DNA from: Adineta ricciae
Taxonomy: Eukaryota > Rotifera > Eurotatoria > Adinetida > Adinetidae
Direction: 5' to 3'
NCBI GenBank assembly: GCA_905250025.1
Contig: CAJNOJ010000020.1
Coordinates: 558,001-622,000 of the forward strand
DNA: 64,000 nucleotides
The translations under genes and the position numbers were made by a program. Under the pieces are notes generated by a model, which was not told the origin of the DNA, made no database searches, and was given only the letters and a program-made list of their open reading frames with translations. Below are positions 47,600 through 59,424 of this stretch, one piece after another. Positions within the stretch are counted from its first letter, which is position 1; every line of letters begins with the position of its first letter.

Positions 47600-49533
47600 A
47601 TGGCGTTGAGTGGAAATACAAACCTTATATGTAAGTTATACTCGTTGATTCTGATGGGAGTTTTTTTCGTCTTCTTCTTCTTCTTCTTCATGATAAATCT
47701 CAAGGATGAATTCTTTTCCTCTTTTCATATCCAACTAATTCTGTATCACAATGAACCTAAAATTGGCTAAAGAGTCCGAACGAGAAGGCTTTTCTTATTT
47801 GATTCTAGTGGGAGCTGCGCATTATCATAACCCTCAGCCTCATTCAACGTTTCATCATCAAACGTCCATACCTGAAACACCTAATCTTCACGCAATCAAT
47901 CGTCTAGCCGTGTCCGATCAGTCATTTGATGATACACTTTCTTTAACGTCTCCATGTACATCATCATCGTATCCGTATCTCGATCAGTTCGCCTTACGCA
48001 ATGCCTCAGTTTTCGCGATTTCAACATCGGATTATAAAGATCAAAAACTGTTCACTAGTTTGAGTCGATTGAATATGATTTCTTCAAATCCAAATGTACG
48101 CTCATCCAAAATTCAAACACCCGACGATACAAACAATAAGTCATCAGATGAAAATACCAGATCTACGTACGTCTCCAATATGACAACCATGATTCCAACG
48201 GATATTACACAAAAACAACTTCCAATCGAAATTCGTGCTCGCTGTATTTTCCTACGCGTGGGTGAAATCGATACACTCAATGAGCGATTCACCAGTGAGA
48301 TCTTCTTCGAAGCCTCGTGGTATACGCGAGATCACAAACATGGATCTAAATCTGACTCTCATCCAGGTCATTTCAATCCACAATTAGTTGTCCTCAATCA
48401 TATGGGAGATTCATTGAGACACGAAGTGAGTTGAGCTCTGTTTTCTTTTGTGTTGTTCAAAGATGTAGAAATGATTTTGAAAACTAGAAATGGTATTCAA
48501 CTAATGCGACAGCAGAAAACGGCCTGTTAGAAGTGACTGAACATCACAAATTCAAAGGTGTTTTTTGGGAGCGAATGGAATTAAATCATTTTCCATACGA
48601 TGTCCAAGAATTGTCAATATCGTTAACAACACCGTTGACTGTAAATGATATCTACTTTGTCGAGAATAAACAAAAACCTTCCGGTGTGAATCGAACTGTA
48701 TTCAGTGATCAACAATCGTGGCATTTGTACGAACATGTCGAGTTCCAATTCGAACAATACCGAGAAGAATATTCTTTGAATTACGATCAAATACATCCAG
48801 TTCTTGTTTGCACCTGCCATGTTGGAAGAAAATGTGGTTATTATATTTGGTAAAGTGAACCATTGTTTTCTGAGCTGAATCATTCTCGAACGTTTTGTCT
48901 AGGAATGCATATTTTCTCATATTTCTTATTACATCCGCGGCCCTCTCAACATTTGCTATTCCACCATCAAACTCACACGGACGCTTACAGATTACTTGTA
49001 CTCTTCTTCTCACATCTGTTACTTTTCGCTGGGTTGTCAACAAATCTCTGCCGTAAGTTTCGCAAAGTCACTGTCGAATTGCTTAATCAACTCGTTTTTT
49101 TCTCTCAACTAGAACAATATCCTATCTCACAGCATTAGACGGTAAGGAAAAGCAATTGCTTTACTCTTTCCAGACCTTTTCTCCTTGTTTAGTTTACGCA
49201 ATCGCGTCAATCGTAGCTTTGTGTATAATCAATGTATTTCATGGCGTTGTTAGTTATATCTATTATAATCAAATTTATGTAGCCGCTTATTTAACACCCG
49301 CTGCAACCAATGCACTTCATCTGTCTCTTTATCCGGAATACTCTCTTTGTCGTTTAGATCGAATCGGTTTTTATGTCTTGTCAGGTGCATTCTGTCTGTA
49401 TCAAATTTTTATCTTATTATGGACTTTTTGGAAGCCATATAAACGGCGTCGAGCAATGAAACGAAAAGACGAGAAAAATCGAGAAGATTTTTTGAATAAA
49501 CTCGGTAATGGCGAATCATCCAGTGGCAAATGA
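47600..49533 (+). CDS. Pentameric ligand-gated ion channel subunit lacking the Cys-loop
   Basis: Six exons (47600-47630, 47809-48425, 48488-48849, 48903-49052, 49113-49141, 49193-49533) sum to 1530 bases, or 509 residues. Residues 1 to about 150 are Ser/Thr/His-rich and carry no clear signal peptide. The ligand-binding domain follows (EIRARCIFLRVGEIDTLNER, GVFWERMELNHFPYDVQELS). At the Cys-loop, FPYDVQELSISL has Leu where animal receptors have Cys. M1 (NAYFLIFLITSAALSTFAIP), M2 (LQITCTLLLTSVTFRWVV, then KSLPTISYLTALD), M3 and M4 are present. The M2-M3 linker resembles GLIC-type channels. Ion selectivity and ligand are unknown. An alternative start at 47751 would give a different N-terminus. 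Convergent with an ordinary Cys-loop receptor gene. Confidence 0.82.
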
Positions 49534-50051
49534 CGGCAGTCAGCGGAATGCTTTATTCGACTTTTCTTTTGTCAATGTCAAGGCAACTCCACATTGTACT
49601 TGTATATCAATAAATATCTGTATCGATATGAGAGACACGATGACACCTTGTCACGGGGGGCAAAGCAATCGGTTGATTGGATTAAGTGCATTCACAACTC
49701 ATTCTTGTTTTGCGAAAGAATGATCGTCAAAATCAATTATATTTTCATTCATTCAAGAATAATAATAAAAAAAAAGAGAGAGAGAGAGAGAGAAAGAGAG
49801 ACAAAAAAACTTTCAATAGATACATAAGAATAGTTGTAAAGATATTTAATAATACATCGATCATGTATCACATTCAAGAAAAAGAGAGGCAATATACTGT
49901 TCGATGATGATCATTACATTGAAGAAGAAGAAAAACACGAAGAGGGAAAACGAAACAACATCATTGTATGGTATTCGTTGATAGATTTGAACAAGAAAAA
50001 AAGAGACAACTGCACTGTTGCTTTTCCTTCTTAATTGTGTGTCACTGTCAA
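49534..50051. other. Convergent intergenic region with AG microsatellite
   Basis: Short spacer between the 3' ends of two channel genes. AT-rich apart from the AG repeat at 49775-49802. No gene supported. Confidence 0.5.
49775..49802. repeat. AG microsatellite
   Basis: Run of AG dinucleotides with one AAAG interruption, following an A-rich stretch. Confidence 0.9.
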
Positions 50052-53000
50052 TTATTTTAAAATATATTCAACATGCATATTGAGATACACCATCCTAGAA
50101 CATGAGAAAGCAAATTGTCTTGACAGATGAATTGATTTCGAAAGCACACAGTTCTTACCAGTAGATAATATTAAATACAATGAAGGCAACAGGAAACAGA
50201 ACTGCTGAAACAAGATCGACCTTAATTAAACAAGCAAGTGAAAGGATGAAAATATGATTTTTCACTCACAAATTGTGCACTGTCACGAACAGGTTTAGCA
50301 GCTTTTGCTAACTGTGCTGGTTGTGACAAGACAACCTGTGGTGTTTGTGAAGGTGCACTAGTATTTGACATCGTAGAATAATGAGTGTGTGAAGTGGTGG
50401 TGGTGGTAGTTCCACCACCTAGATTTCTCTCAGCACCACTTGTTTTATGAACAAGTGTTTCCATTGTTTCAGCGTTACTATGATGTGCATCATCTTTCTT
50501 GTAGAAATGCACTTGAGCAAGACGATTGCCAATAACCTTGAAGACGAATATGAATAAAAAATGAAAATTCGAAAAGGACAACAACTAGTATGAGCTAATA
50601 TAGATGTAGAATGATAATGATAATGATAATATTGTGAAAATAATATATATGTACGTATATATATATATATGAATGTGTACGTGTATATGTGAGAAAAATA
50701 TAAGAAGAAGCTTTAGGGAAAATAGTCTAGTGACCACTACGTAAGAAAAAAAAATTCAATTGATTTACTCTCTCAGCAGCAAAAGATGAACCATTCTGTA
50801 GTTTTTGTATCAGAGTGACTTTTGGTGGTCTGTCTGGATTTTTCCTCTATAACATATTGTCGAAATATTTGTATCATACATATAGGCTAGATGGTCAAAG
50901 CAATGACATGGCAAGATGAAGAACTTACTTCTTTGGAGAATCGAACTTGTTGTTTGAGTTCGCCTTTCCGAGCAATAACATTAACAAGTGCATATTCAAG
51001 CAGGCCAGCAAAAACGAAAACAAGACATGCTGACATCCAGACATCGATGGCTTTTATATATGACACACGTGGCAATTGTGATCGAATACCTAAACATGAG
51101 AAAAACTTGGTTACATCGAGTTCGCCTTTTGGCTTTCGACGCGGGGCGATGAGGGTCAAAGTAATAAGCAAGGTCTTTAGGCAGCAAGGTGTGTTCATAT
51201 TCGGAGAGGAAATAAAACATGTCTTTCTGCCTGAAACCCATAAAAATAAGCAATGAAGCATTGTAGCTGTGTATTTGATGAACAGAAGAAGAAAGGAAGC
51301 AGTGAGCACGGTGTGAACAGGTGTAAAATGAATAGAAACGATTTGTTTTCATGACGAGTATTTGAATTTTGTGTTTTTTTTTAATAAGTTTTTCGTTACC
51401 TGAGCTTTGAGTAGTAACTGTAAGTACAGTTAAAAGACCGACTGAAATTCTCGCTGGAACCTGAATATAGTGAGTAGAAATACAAGTGTGCTAGTCGACT
51501 TGGATTGTGGGACCTTACCGACTTATGATCGATCCAGAATGAAACAAAAGAAAGAATCACAATAAGCATTGATGGAATATAAACTTGAACTATAGAAATG
51601 TACCTTGCTCGAATGCATACTCGCACAAAACAAAGTTCACTAAACTCACCAAGATAATAACCAAATAAACGTTTCAAATGAAGAACAACGAGAAGGCATG
51701 TGAAACTGCCTAGAACATCGATCGTTTAAGTGAATAAACGAGTATGAGATTTGAAAAAACTTTCTTCATTTGTGTATACTTTGCTGCTAACTCAGTCTAG
51801 GCAATAATTGAAGTGCATGGGAAGTAGTTGTGTGGTGAATTTCTCGAAAGGAAAAGTACAAACAAACGGACAAAGAGTGCAAGCAGAAAATGCGCGCGCG
51901 TGTGTGTTGATGAGCTTGGACTACTCAAGATAAAGGTTCAAGGAAGAGAGAGAGAGAGATAGTTAAAAAACAATAAGAAAGAGAAGTTTTTTTTGTACCT
52001 TCAGCCTTTGTTGTTACAGTAACAATGCTGAGTAGACTCAATAATGTTCGTGCAGGATGAGATTTATAGTCGATCCAGAATGCGATAAATGATAGAGCAA
52101 CAATTAACGTTGATGGTAAATAAAGCTGTTGTAAATATAAGTTGATGTTGCGTTGGAGAGCGAGATGTACTTCGATACAAGCGAATTTTCCTACGAGTCA
52201 GTCGAGGAGAAAAGCAAACTTATTACATAAGAAAAGACATATCATGAAAAGTAACTCAAATGAAGAAAGTTTTTTTTTTCTTTTGCCTTTGTAAATCAAA
52301 TTGACAAACAAAGAAATAGAAGCAAACCTGTTGCTGTCGTTCGATTACAGTATCTTGCTTCATGATTACTCAAAACAAAATCGGGCATTTCAAGATCTTC
52401 GTTGACTCGAATAGCACTGACATTTTGAGCTTCTTCCCAGAAAAAAGCCAAATCATTTGTAGCAAAGCCATCTAGAGATAAACAAATTATTTGTCAAGTA
52501 CTATTAACATTCGCTTTTTAGTACGTACAACTGCCTATGTTAACTACACATGTCTGGTTATCAAGTGGGAACTTTTGTAATTTCATTTGACAATCAAGTT
52601 TAAGTAGAAGTCTACGAGAACGAATCAAGAAGCAATCGATTGATAATTGAAACATGAAAAGACAACCAACCTTTGACTATAGAGGACTTTGCCATCGCGA
52701 TGAATACGAATCAACCGATTGGGCACCGTTATGTCGCTTCGTTTACCTTCTTTGGCATTCCGAAAGAATGAATCCGGTACCCAAATACGGTCAATCAGCG
52801 AATAATGTAAAGTGATTTGTGGTGATTTGGTCGCCCAATCTGTTCCAGTGTAATTCAACCTTGGATCGTACCACGACTGGCGAAAAATGAGATCTGTATT
52901 ATAATCCTGCAAGTTAATCATGAAGAAATTTCGTTGACATTGTTATGCTAACCTTACCATATTAACTTCATTAATCGCTGATATGGTGTTAATATGGATC

Positions 53001-53248
53001 GTCATTGTTACATTACATGCTTCTATAAAGAATAAGACAAAGTAATGAATGTAGAGATCGTTTGTAAGAAAGGATTTACTTTGTTGATCGAAGAACGGTC
53101 GAATACGTCGATCGTAACGACTTGAATTGATCAGTGTGTCAAGAAATTCTTCGACTGTATTTATAGTTGCATCATGCCGTAAATAATTTGTACTAGAAAC
53201 AAGCGTAAAAAGGGTTATCAAGCACTGTAAATCCAAATAGGAATGCAT
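50052..53248 (-). CDS. Anion-type Cys-loop receptor (glycine/glutamate-gated chloride channel class) with duplicated pore exons
   Basis: Multi-exon minus-strand gene. The local start encodes [19 protein letters not shown] (possible signal peptide). The ligand-binding domain follows ([51 protein letters not shown]). The Cys-loop is intact with 13 residues between cysteines ([15 protein letters not shown]). A second Cys pair ([13 protein letters not shown]) marks the GlyR/GluCl subclass. The pore segment exists in two versions (51400-51709 and 51999-52190). Common exons then give M3 ([20 protein letters not shown]), an M3-M4 loop, M4 ([20 protein letters not shown]) and a short tail ending HVEYILK. 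The PAR motif before M2 predicts anion selectivity. Ligand not determined. Candidate alternative first exons lie at 54856-54968 and 57020-57222. Confidence 0.9.
51400..51709 (-). other. Pore cassette B (three exons: pre-M1, M1, M2)
   Basis: Exons 51650-51709, 51519-51589 and 51400-51460 (60+71+61 = 192 bases) encode [20 protein letters not shown], then [20 protein letters not shown], then [20 protein letters not shown]. This is the canonical GluCl/GlyR sequence. It enters and leaves in the same phase as cassette A. Confidence 0.88.
51999..52190 (-). other. Pore cassette A (single exon: pre-M1, M1, M2)
   Basis: One 192-base exon encodes [20 protein letters not shown], then [20 protein letters not shown], then [20 protein letters not shown]. 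It has a proper acceptor (CGACTGACTCGTAG) and donor (GTACAA). It keeps the second-disulfide Cys and the PAR motif but differs at most M2 pore-facing positions from cassette B. Using both would duplicate the pore, so one must be chosen. Confidence 0.85.
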
Positions 53249-54855
53249 GTCTAGTTGACGATAAACGCGAGATGATGGCTGATGGATCGACTTTTAATAA
53301 TGATGCGTAGCATCAACCAACAGAAAATGAATAATGTAAATAACTGGCAAACACGAAGAATCTTAACCAAAAATGCAAGAAGAACAGCAACATCGTCTTG
53401 TCTCATACATAGATGATGTCCGATGTTCTTGATACGTGAATATTAATACCGATGACATTTTCAACGAAGAGAATATAAATAAATAGTTGACAAACGTATG
53501 GTTGTGAAATTTAATCTATTTTTCTAGATGTTTTTTTGATGAAAAGAAACAGACAGAAGTTTTCGACGCTGTTTATCAGAGACATCAATACGCAACCTCG
53601 AAGAGAGACGACATCATCGAACAAGCTGGAGCCAACAGTAGTAGTGGGCACAAACAACTGACAAGTGGTGAAATAAAAGAGAGAGAGAGAGAGACGAAGA
53701 AAAGCGGAAGAGAAGGAACAGTCGGCGAAGAAACGACGTCTTCTATTTGTCGTCGGACAAGAACGCTAATAGTAGAAGATCTGTCTAGGGTACTTGGCTT
53801 TGATGAAATATTAAAAAAAAAGTAATTGAACAACAAATTAACTCTCGATTTGACATGTAAAGCAATGCTCTCCTAGTGTCTTTGAATAAAGCAAATTTTT
53901 ATTCTACTCAATCAATCTATCTTATACATTATGTTTCCGATTCAACTCAAGGCCAATGAACAGGCAGCAGCATCAGTAGTGCTTCACATACTCTCATACA
54001 CTTCCTATTGAAACAAGTTCTTTTTAATCGAATATGGACTTGAACCATATTAATTAAATGTAGACACGGCAGGAAAAGAAAAGAATGCTTTATGGAAAAT
54101 TGAACAGGAATTTTTCAAATGTAATGCGCTCAGTCAGTAGGAAATTGCTTACATGAAACTTTCTCTCCTGATACGAACTAATCGATCCACTGACGAGAAG
54201 CAAAGGAGCAATCAATTTCACTACCACCCACATCTTTGTCGATCTTTCCATAGATTTCTTTATTATTTATGAAGTATGTTCATGCAAACAACTAATATTA
54301 ACTCTCTTCCTATTTGTATATACGGGCAATTCGTATTCATTCTGGTTGTTACTTATTAGTTCCACTTATCAATGCACTATTACTATCTTGGTATCTAGAG
54401 AGATAGACAATGAAGTTTGATAATCTCATCTTCGCCGAAAAATCATTTAACTGTCATACTATCTCTTCTCTATATTAGTTTAGAAAAAAACATTATAAAG
54501 TAGAAAGACAATGACAGGAAAATCCCTCCGGCAAGGTGTTTTTTTTTCTATGTAGATCAATTTACTCTCGACTGATGAGGGACGACAACAAAGCGTCTAT
54601 ACATGTATGATCTGAATAGGGGAAAGCGCCCATCAGATACGTATTGACAAATTTGAAAGCAGTTAATTAGCAAGTTTTCCACTGTTGTTACTATGATATA
54701 CACTCGAAAAGCACACAAACAAGATTTTATGCCTTAAAACGATTTTCTCTTATGCACTCGACATTTCCGCTTTTCGCTCTATTCTCGGGAGCTTGTTATT
54801 TACAAAATTTGAACTAGAAAAATTCAAAGGTAGAAGGCAAATTAGTGAGACCCAC

Positions 54856-54968
54856 CTTTCCACGGGCTCTTCGTGGGTTTTGCTCGCCCACATCTCTTGA
54901 GATGCGACTGGTTGATATAATAGACAAGTGTTCAAGACAAGTAAAATCAAAATGTTGAGAAGAATCAT
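54856..54968 (-). CDS. Candidate alternative first exon with signal peptide (anion-channel gene)
   Basis: Starts MILLNILILLVLNTCLLYQP, a good signal peptide, followed by VASQEMWASKTHEEPVE and a GTGGGT donor at 54855. It ends in phase 2 and would join the acceptor at 53192 to read ...[15 protein letters not shown] in the receptor frame. It could instead belong to another small secreted-protein gene. Confidence 0.4.
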
Positions 54969-56512
54969 TGTTGTCGATGATTAACATTGCCACTCCGAAG
55001 CTTATGTTAAGACATTCTCTAACTATTCATTACTGTTGCTGCACTGCTGCTAACAACATTATTTCTTCTATATTTCTCTCTCTACCCTTCATTCCCTTGT
55101 TTCTCCCTTTCTCGTTTCTCTATTCATAGCCACCGTAGCAAGTTTCTTTCTTTTAGTATCACTTCTATAATATGGAAAAAAAAGGATTTTTAGACGTGCG
55201 TGTCGATCAGAGCTTTGTTTTTGCTCTCCTCCATCGTTTTCTCTTCGTCTTAAATAGCTTTTCCTCTCTCTCTATCTCCCCCCTTCTCTCTCGTTTTCTT
55301 TTCTTTTTGTAACTTTCTTCTTTTTATTATACTGGAACATCAAGCTCCAAGTCAATGTACATCCACACACATTCTCTTCAGCAGTTTATAAACAAACAAA
55401 AAACTTTAAATAACGATTCCGTCGTTCTCATACAACGTTCACTTTCTTTACCGTCTTAATAAAGATTAACATTAACAATTTCTTCTGTTTAAACAAGGAA
55501 AACGATCCAGAGAGAGAGCAGACTTTGGACTCGACATTTGGGCTCTTTAACAAATGGGAAGAAGATGACGTCGACGAGAGAGAACGTAAATGAATGTAAT
55601 AATCGCCTGTAGAGGAGATTGAGCGACTCATAAACAACATCTTCTATATGATTTTCCTATTCCCTCAAGGCAAATCTATTTTATACGCCTGTGCTTTCAC
55701 CGTGATTAGAAAAAAAAGATAATGAGTTTCACAATATTCGATTTCTTCGACAACATGTATATGCACACAGAATAATCATTGTTGTTGTTAAACAAACGAA
55801 AGCATTTTGAAAGATAAATGAAATTTTCTTTGATCTTCATTGCTCATTCAGATTCTATTCCATAATCGAATTTCGAGTTATTGATGTTGTTCTTGCAATC
55901 ACTAACCGGATGTGGAAGCTTTCTGTTTATACATTCTTGGTGTAAGATATGGCGCCCTTTTTCTTTCTTATTTTTAGTACTTTGATTAGCATAAAAATGT
56001 GTATAAAGACGTATTGAAGACTCACAATTGGTTCAATGTTAAAAAGAAAGAATGAGAAGGATGGATGTCAAGGATATATTGTGAATCTCTTGTGCATTTC
56101 TTCAGATTATCAATAGAAAGAGTATATTGGAGAGAAAACTTTTCACAAACAGATCTCTTTTGTCCGAAGATCATCGAGAAAAGGAGGTAAAGGCGGGAAG
56201 AGGAAGAAAGGATCAATGCAAACTATTCACGCTCCCATGCACACATTGACTGAATTTCTCATATAATTGTAATGAAATGTAAGTCTCATGTTAAGGTGTA
56301 CTTCTTTTTATAATAATAATAAAAAAAAAAGTCGAATGATAATAGTGCATCCAGTTGCAATTGCATGTATGCTAAATGAATAAAGCTAACCAGTTAGACT
56401 TAATTGCTAGTTTGTCTAATGAGGAAGGATGGATTGCCGCTATTAGATTTCATGTTCGAATATCTTTCACTCTCTTATTAAGGATTAGTTTAAAAGAAAA
56501 AACGACAAGATA

Positions 56513-56528
56513 GTGTGTGTGTGTGTGT
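56513..56528. repeat. GT microsatellite
   Basis: Eight GT units in a row. Confidence 0.85.
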
Positions 56529-57019
56529 TCAATGGCGTTAAAATATCCTGTTTGCATGCATGTCATCGGCCAAGCAACAATCGTATGAAAGGAAGAAGTT
56601 TCTTTTCTCACTTTATTCTTTGTATTATGATTATTATGATTACTTTAATTTGACATCCTACCTAACACTTCAGCTAATTCTGGCAAGCAATTGTAGTTCT
56701 ACTACACAGTATATCTATCGTGTAATTAGACATATAGAGAGAGAGGAAGAAGCCGATCTCGTGTTGAATTTTAATATTAACAATCATAATGATATAAGAA
56801 CAAGATTAGACGAAGTGTTGCTATTATTCTCTCATTTGACTTGCGAACGAGTTATTTATGACAAGTTTCTGACATAACTTGCCGATAAAATTATCGACAG
56901 TATCAACCTTGTAAAACATTTTCTTCTTCTTCTTTTTTTTTATTCCTATTAGTTTAACTAAGCCCGCATGCCTTAGGCACACAAGAATATTTGTAAATTA
57001 GATCAAGATTTTAACCTAC

Positions 57020-57222
57020 CGATCAGATGAAGGAGACCGGCTCGGATCGACCATTTTCCTCCAAAGTTGGTGATTTGGATGACCGTCTTCTAGATCAGGT
57101 GTGTCCGTTGCGGTCGCTCCTACCATCGTTGTTGTTGCCTTAGCAGCAGCATGTGAACAAAAAACGAAGAATTGATTGTGAATCCAGAGTGTTAACGTAA
57201 GAATCAATTGTATGAAACGCAT
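57020..57222 (-). CDS. Candidate alternative first exon with signal peptide (anion-channel gene)
   Basis: Starts MRFIQLILTLTLWIHNQFFV (signal peptide), then a polar stretch (ATATDTPDLEDGHPNHQLWR) and a donor GTAGGT at 57019. It ends in phase 2 and would join the acceptor at 53192 as ...SPSSDRTNYLRHD. The implied intron is 3.8 kb, far longer than usual here. Coding nature is supported by composition and a clean start; the link to the receptor is inferred from strand, phase and absence of another gene. Confidence 0.42.
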
Positions 57223-57384
57223 GGCACATTACAACAGTAATAATGACTGACGATTCGTCAGCCTGGAGATGGATCATCCATCCATGTCATTGATAATGTT
57301 CGTCCATCTAATGAGTGTTTAAAGGAATTTATGTTTATATATACCGTGTAAGGAGTCGTAAAGCTAGTAGATGTGAATAAAGAG

Positions 57385-57412
57385 AAGGGAAGAGAGAGAG
57401 AGAGGGAGGGAG
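57385..57412. repeat. AG-rich microsatellite
   Basis: AG dinucleotides passing into GGGAGG, within a longer purine-rich stretch to about 57490. Confidence 0.85.
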
Positions 57413-59424
57413 ACGCATACACAGAGAGAATGAGAGAAAGAAAAATGAGAAGGAAAAACTGAGAGAGATCAGAAGAAAAAGGAAAAGAACAGAGACGAGC
57501 CGTAACGATATATCACGCATTACGTGGTAGATTTGTTATTTTTTATTTTCAGCTTTTTGTTCATTTCCACATTTCTATTCTCTCGGTTTTCTCTAGCACT
57601 CTCTTTCTCCTGTCTACATTTTTCTCCCTAGATATGTCGCGACTCATGTAGTAGAAAAGAAATAATCTTCCTTCTTCTGCTTCTTCATCTTCATCATCTT
57701 CCCCTTTTTTCTGTTGCGCCTTCTGCTATCAACGCTGTTAATGATAATAGGCGGATGGTGGTGATCCGTCTTTCTTATATAAATATAAACGTCTAGTGTC
57801 ATCAAAGTATATCTTGTCTTTCTTTCTTCGTTATCGCATCGATGAGTTCATATTCTTTTACTTATTATTAATTATTCGGACAAAATATTCCATCACACGT
57901 TGGCTTTTTTATGCTCTGCCTCTCTCTCTCTCTCTTCCTTCATCCTTATCTTATTCATCATCTTAGCAAATGAATACATGAGAGATTATATTTACCATTT
58001 AATTTCCTCTCTTAATCTCGACGTAATCAATAACACAAGGGAAATTTGTCCTATTCACCAAAGTATAACAAACAAAAACCTATTGAAATAATATTCGAAA
58101 AAGAAAGATCATGACTGTCCCTCGAAAGTCAATGTAAACATTACTATGATTAATTGAAGGAGATATATCTCTTTCGGAAGGAAAAAGACAAAAAGCCGAT
58201 TGTAGAGATGAATAACAAAAGGTTTTACTCTTCGATAAGCGATTGATAACTTTGGCATGTTGCCGTGGTGTTTTTCATGAAAAGATAATTAATCATCGTC
58301 GTAATGCTAAGAAAAACGAAAAACGACAAATTTATGACACTAATTCATATTGAATATGACAGAAAATGTGTTAAAGTAAGAAAAAGAAATCATTCCTAAG
58401 TCTTTGATCAAAGGACTGACGAAGAGTGTTGTGCAGCATTGCTCTGCGGGGAACGCGTCAGATAATTTCATTGCGAGAACAACGTGTGAAAAAAAGAAAT
58501 CGCTTTCATTTCATTGCCGCATCATATCTCAACGATCGAAGTCAATCGTTTGTTCCGTTTCGCTGTTGCTCGTGCCTGTTGAGTTCAACGGAAATCAATA
58601 GTCGTTGCAACAGATTGAGAAGAAGCAGAGAGTTCGGATTGTTGCAATTGAAATGATAAGACGTTTTCTTCTTCTTTACAGTCAATGACAATTATATCTC
58701 GTCGAACTATGCCGTTCCAAGAAAACTTTTTTTTTTTTCATTTACCATGTTAATCATTCAGTTGAGTTGTAATTTACTAGTCGATCCCTTAGGGACTACA
58801 AACATCAAACATAGTTCGAGTGGACGATTAACATATGATTATCTCCATTCGAATGAATGTTCTAAGTATGTAATAGACAATCTTGATGTAAAGAGAAAGT
58901 CTTGTCGAGATGTTCACAAATAACTTTCACAATCATTCTAATCGAGTAGAAATTTCTATCGAAATATAACGACCTTCGCGAAACGATCATCAACCATTCT
59001 TTCTTCTCCGAACAATTTGTTGTGTCGTTCGTATGCAATCAATTGGAAGACACATCTGGTTAGTTTCAATTTCAAAGACAAACTACTGGCCAAGCTGTTT
59101 CATCTAACTTTCTCGGGTATTGACATTGAAAAGCAAGTTATATCCGGTGCTGATAATAATATTGTACTACGTTCATGTAAATAGAACAAGACTAATCTTA
59201 TCCGATGTAATCTTTCATCTCCGAACTAATGTAATCCCATATTCAAATGATATCCTGTCGATAGTATCTTTAACGAAGGAGAATTCGAAGTTTCCAGATG
59301 TGAACATATTGAATCAGTTGTTTGTTTTAGGAATATTTAGCTAAGCATTTTTCAGTCAAGTTAAAAGAGAGTAGCATTCGAATTGAATATACAATATCAC
59401 AAAAAGAAAAGAAAACGAGATCAG

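Larger units (their letters stand above)
53249..59424. other. Gene-poor 6.2 kb region
   Basis: AT-rich sequence with many microsatellite-like purine or pyrimidine tracts (near 53680, 55260, 57385, 57925). ORFs at 53585-53836 (-) and 56560-56877 (+) are compositionally biased with no domain. The only coding signals I support are two minus-strand signal-peptide exons at 54856-54968 and 57020-57222. The region probably holds long 5' introns and promoters of the anion-channel gene. Confidence 0.5.

Noticed and set aside
47751-47808. Alternative start MNLKLAKESEREGF for the Cys-less channel
   Set aside because: Not excluded, but the start at 47600 follows a splice acceptor and joins in frame by a normal intron, so it is preferred.
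53585-53836. 83-residue minus-strand ORF with Ser/Leu-rich sequence
   Set aside because: It is the translation of an AG/TC-rich microsatellite stretch.
56560-56877. 105-residue plus-strand ORF
   Set aside because: Biased Tyr/Leu composition, no domain, no splice sites that extend it; kept out as noncoding.
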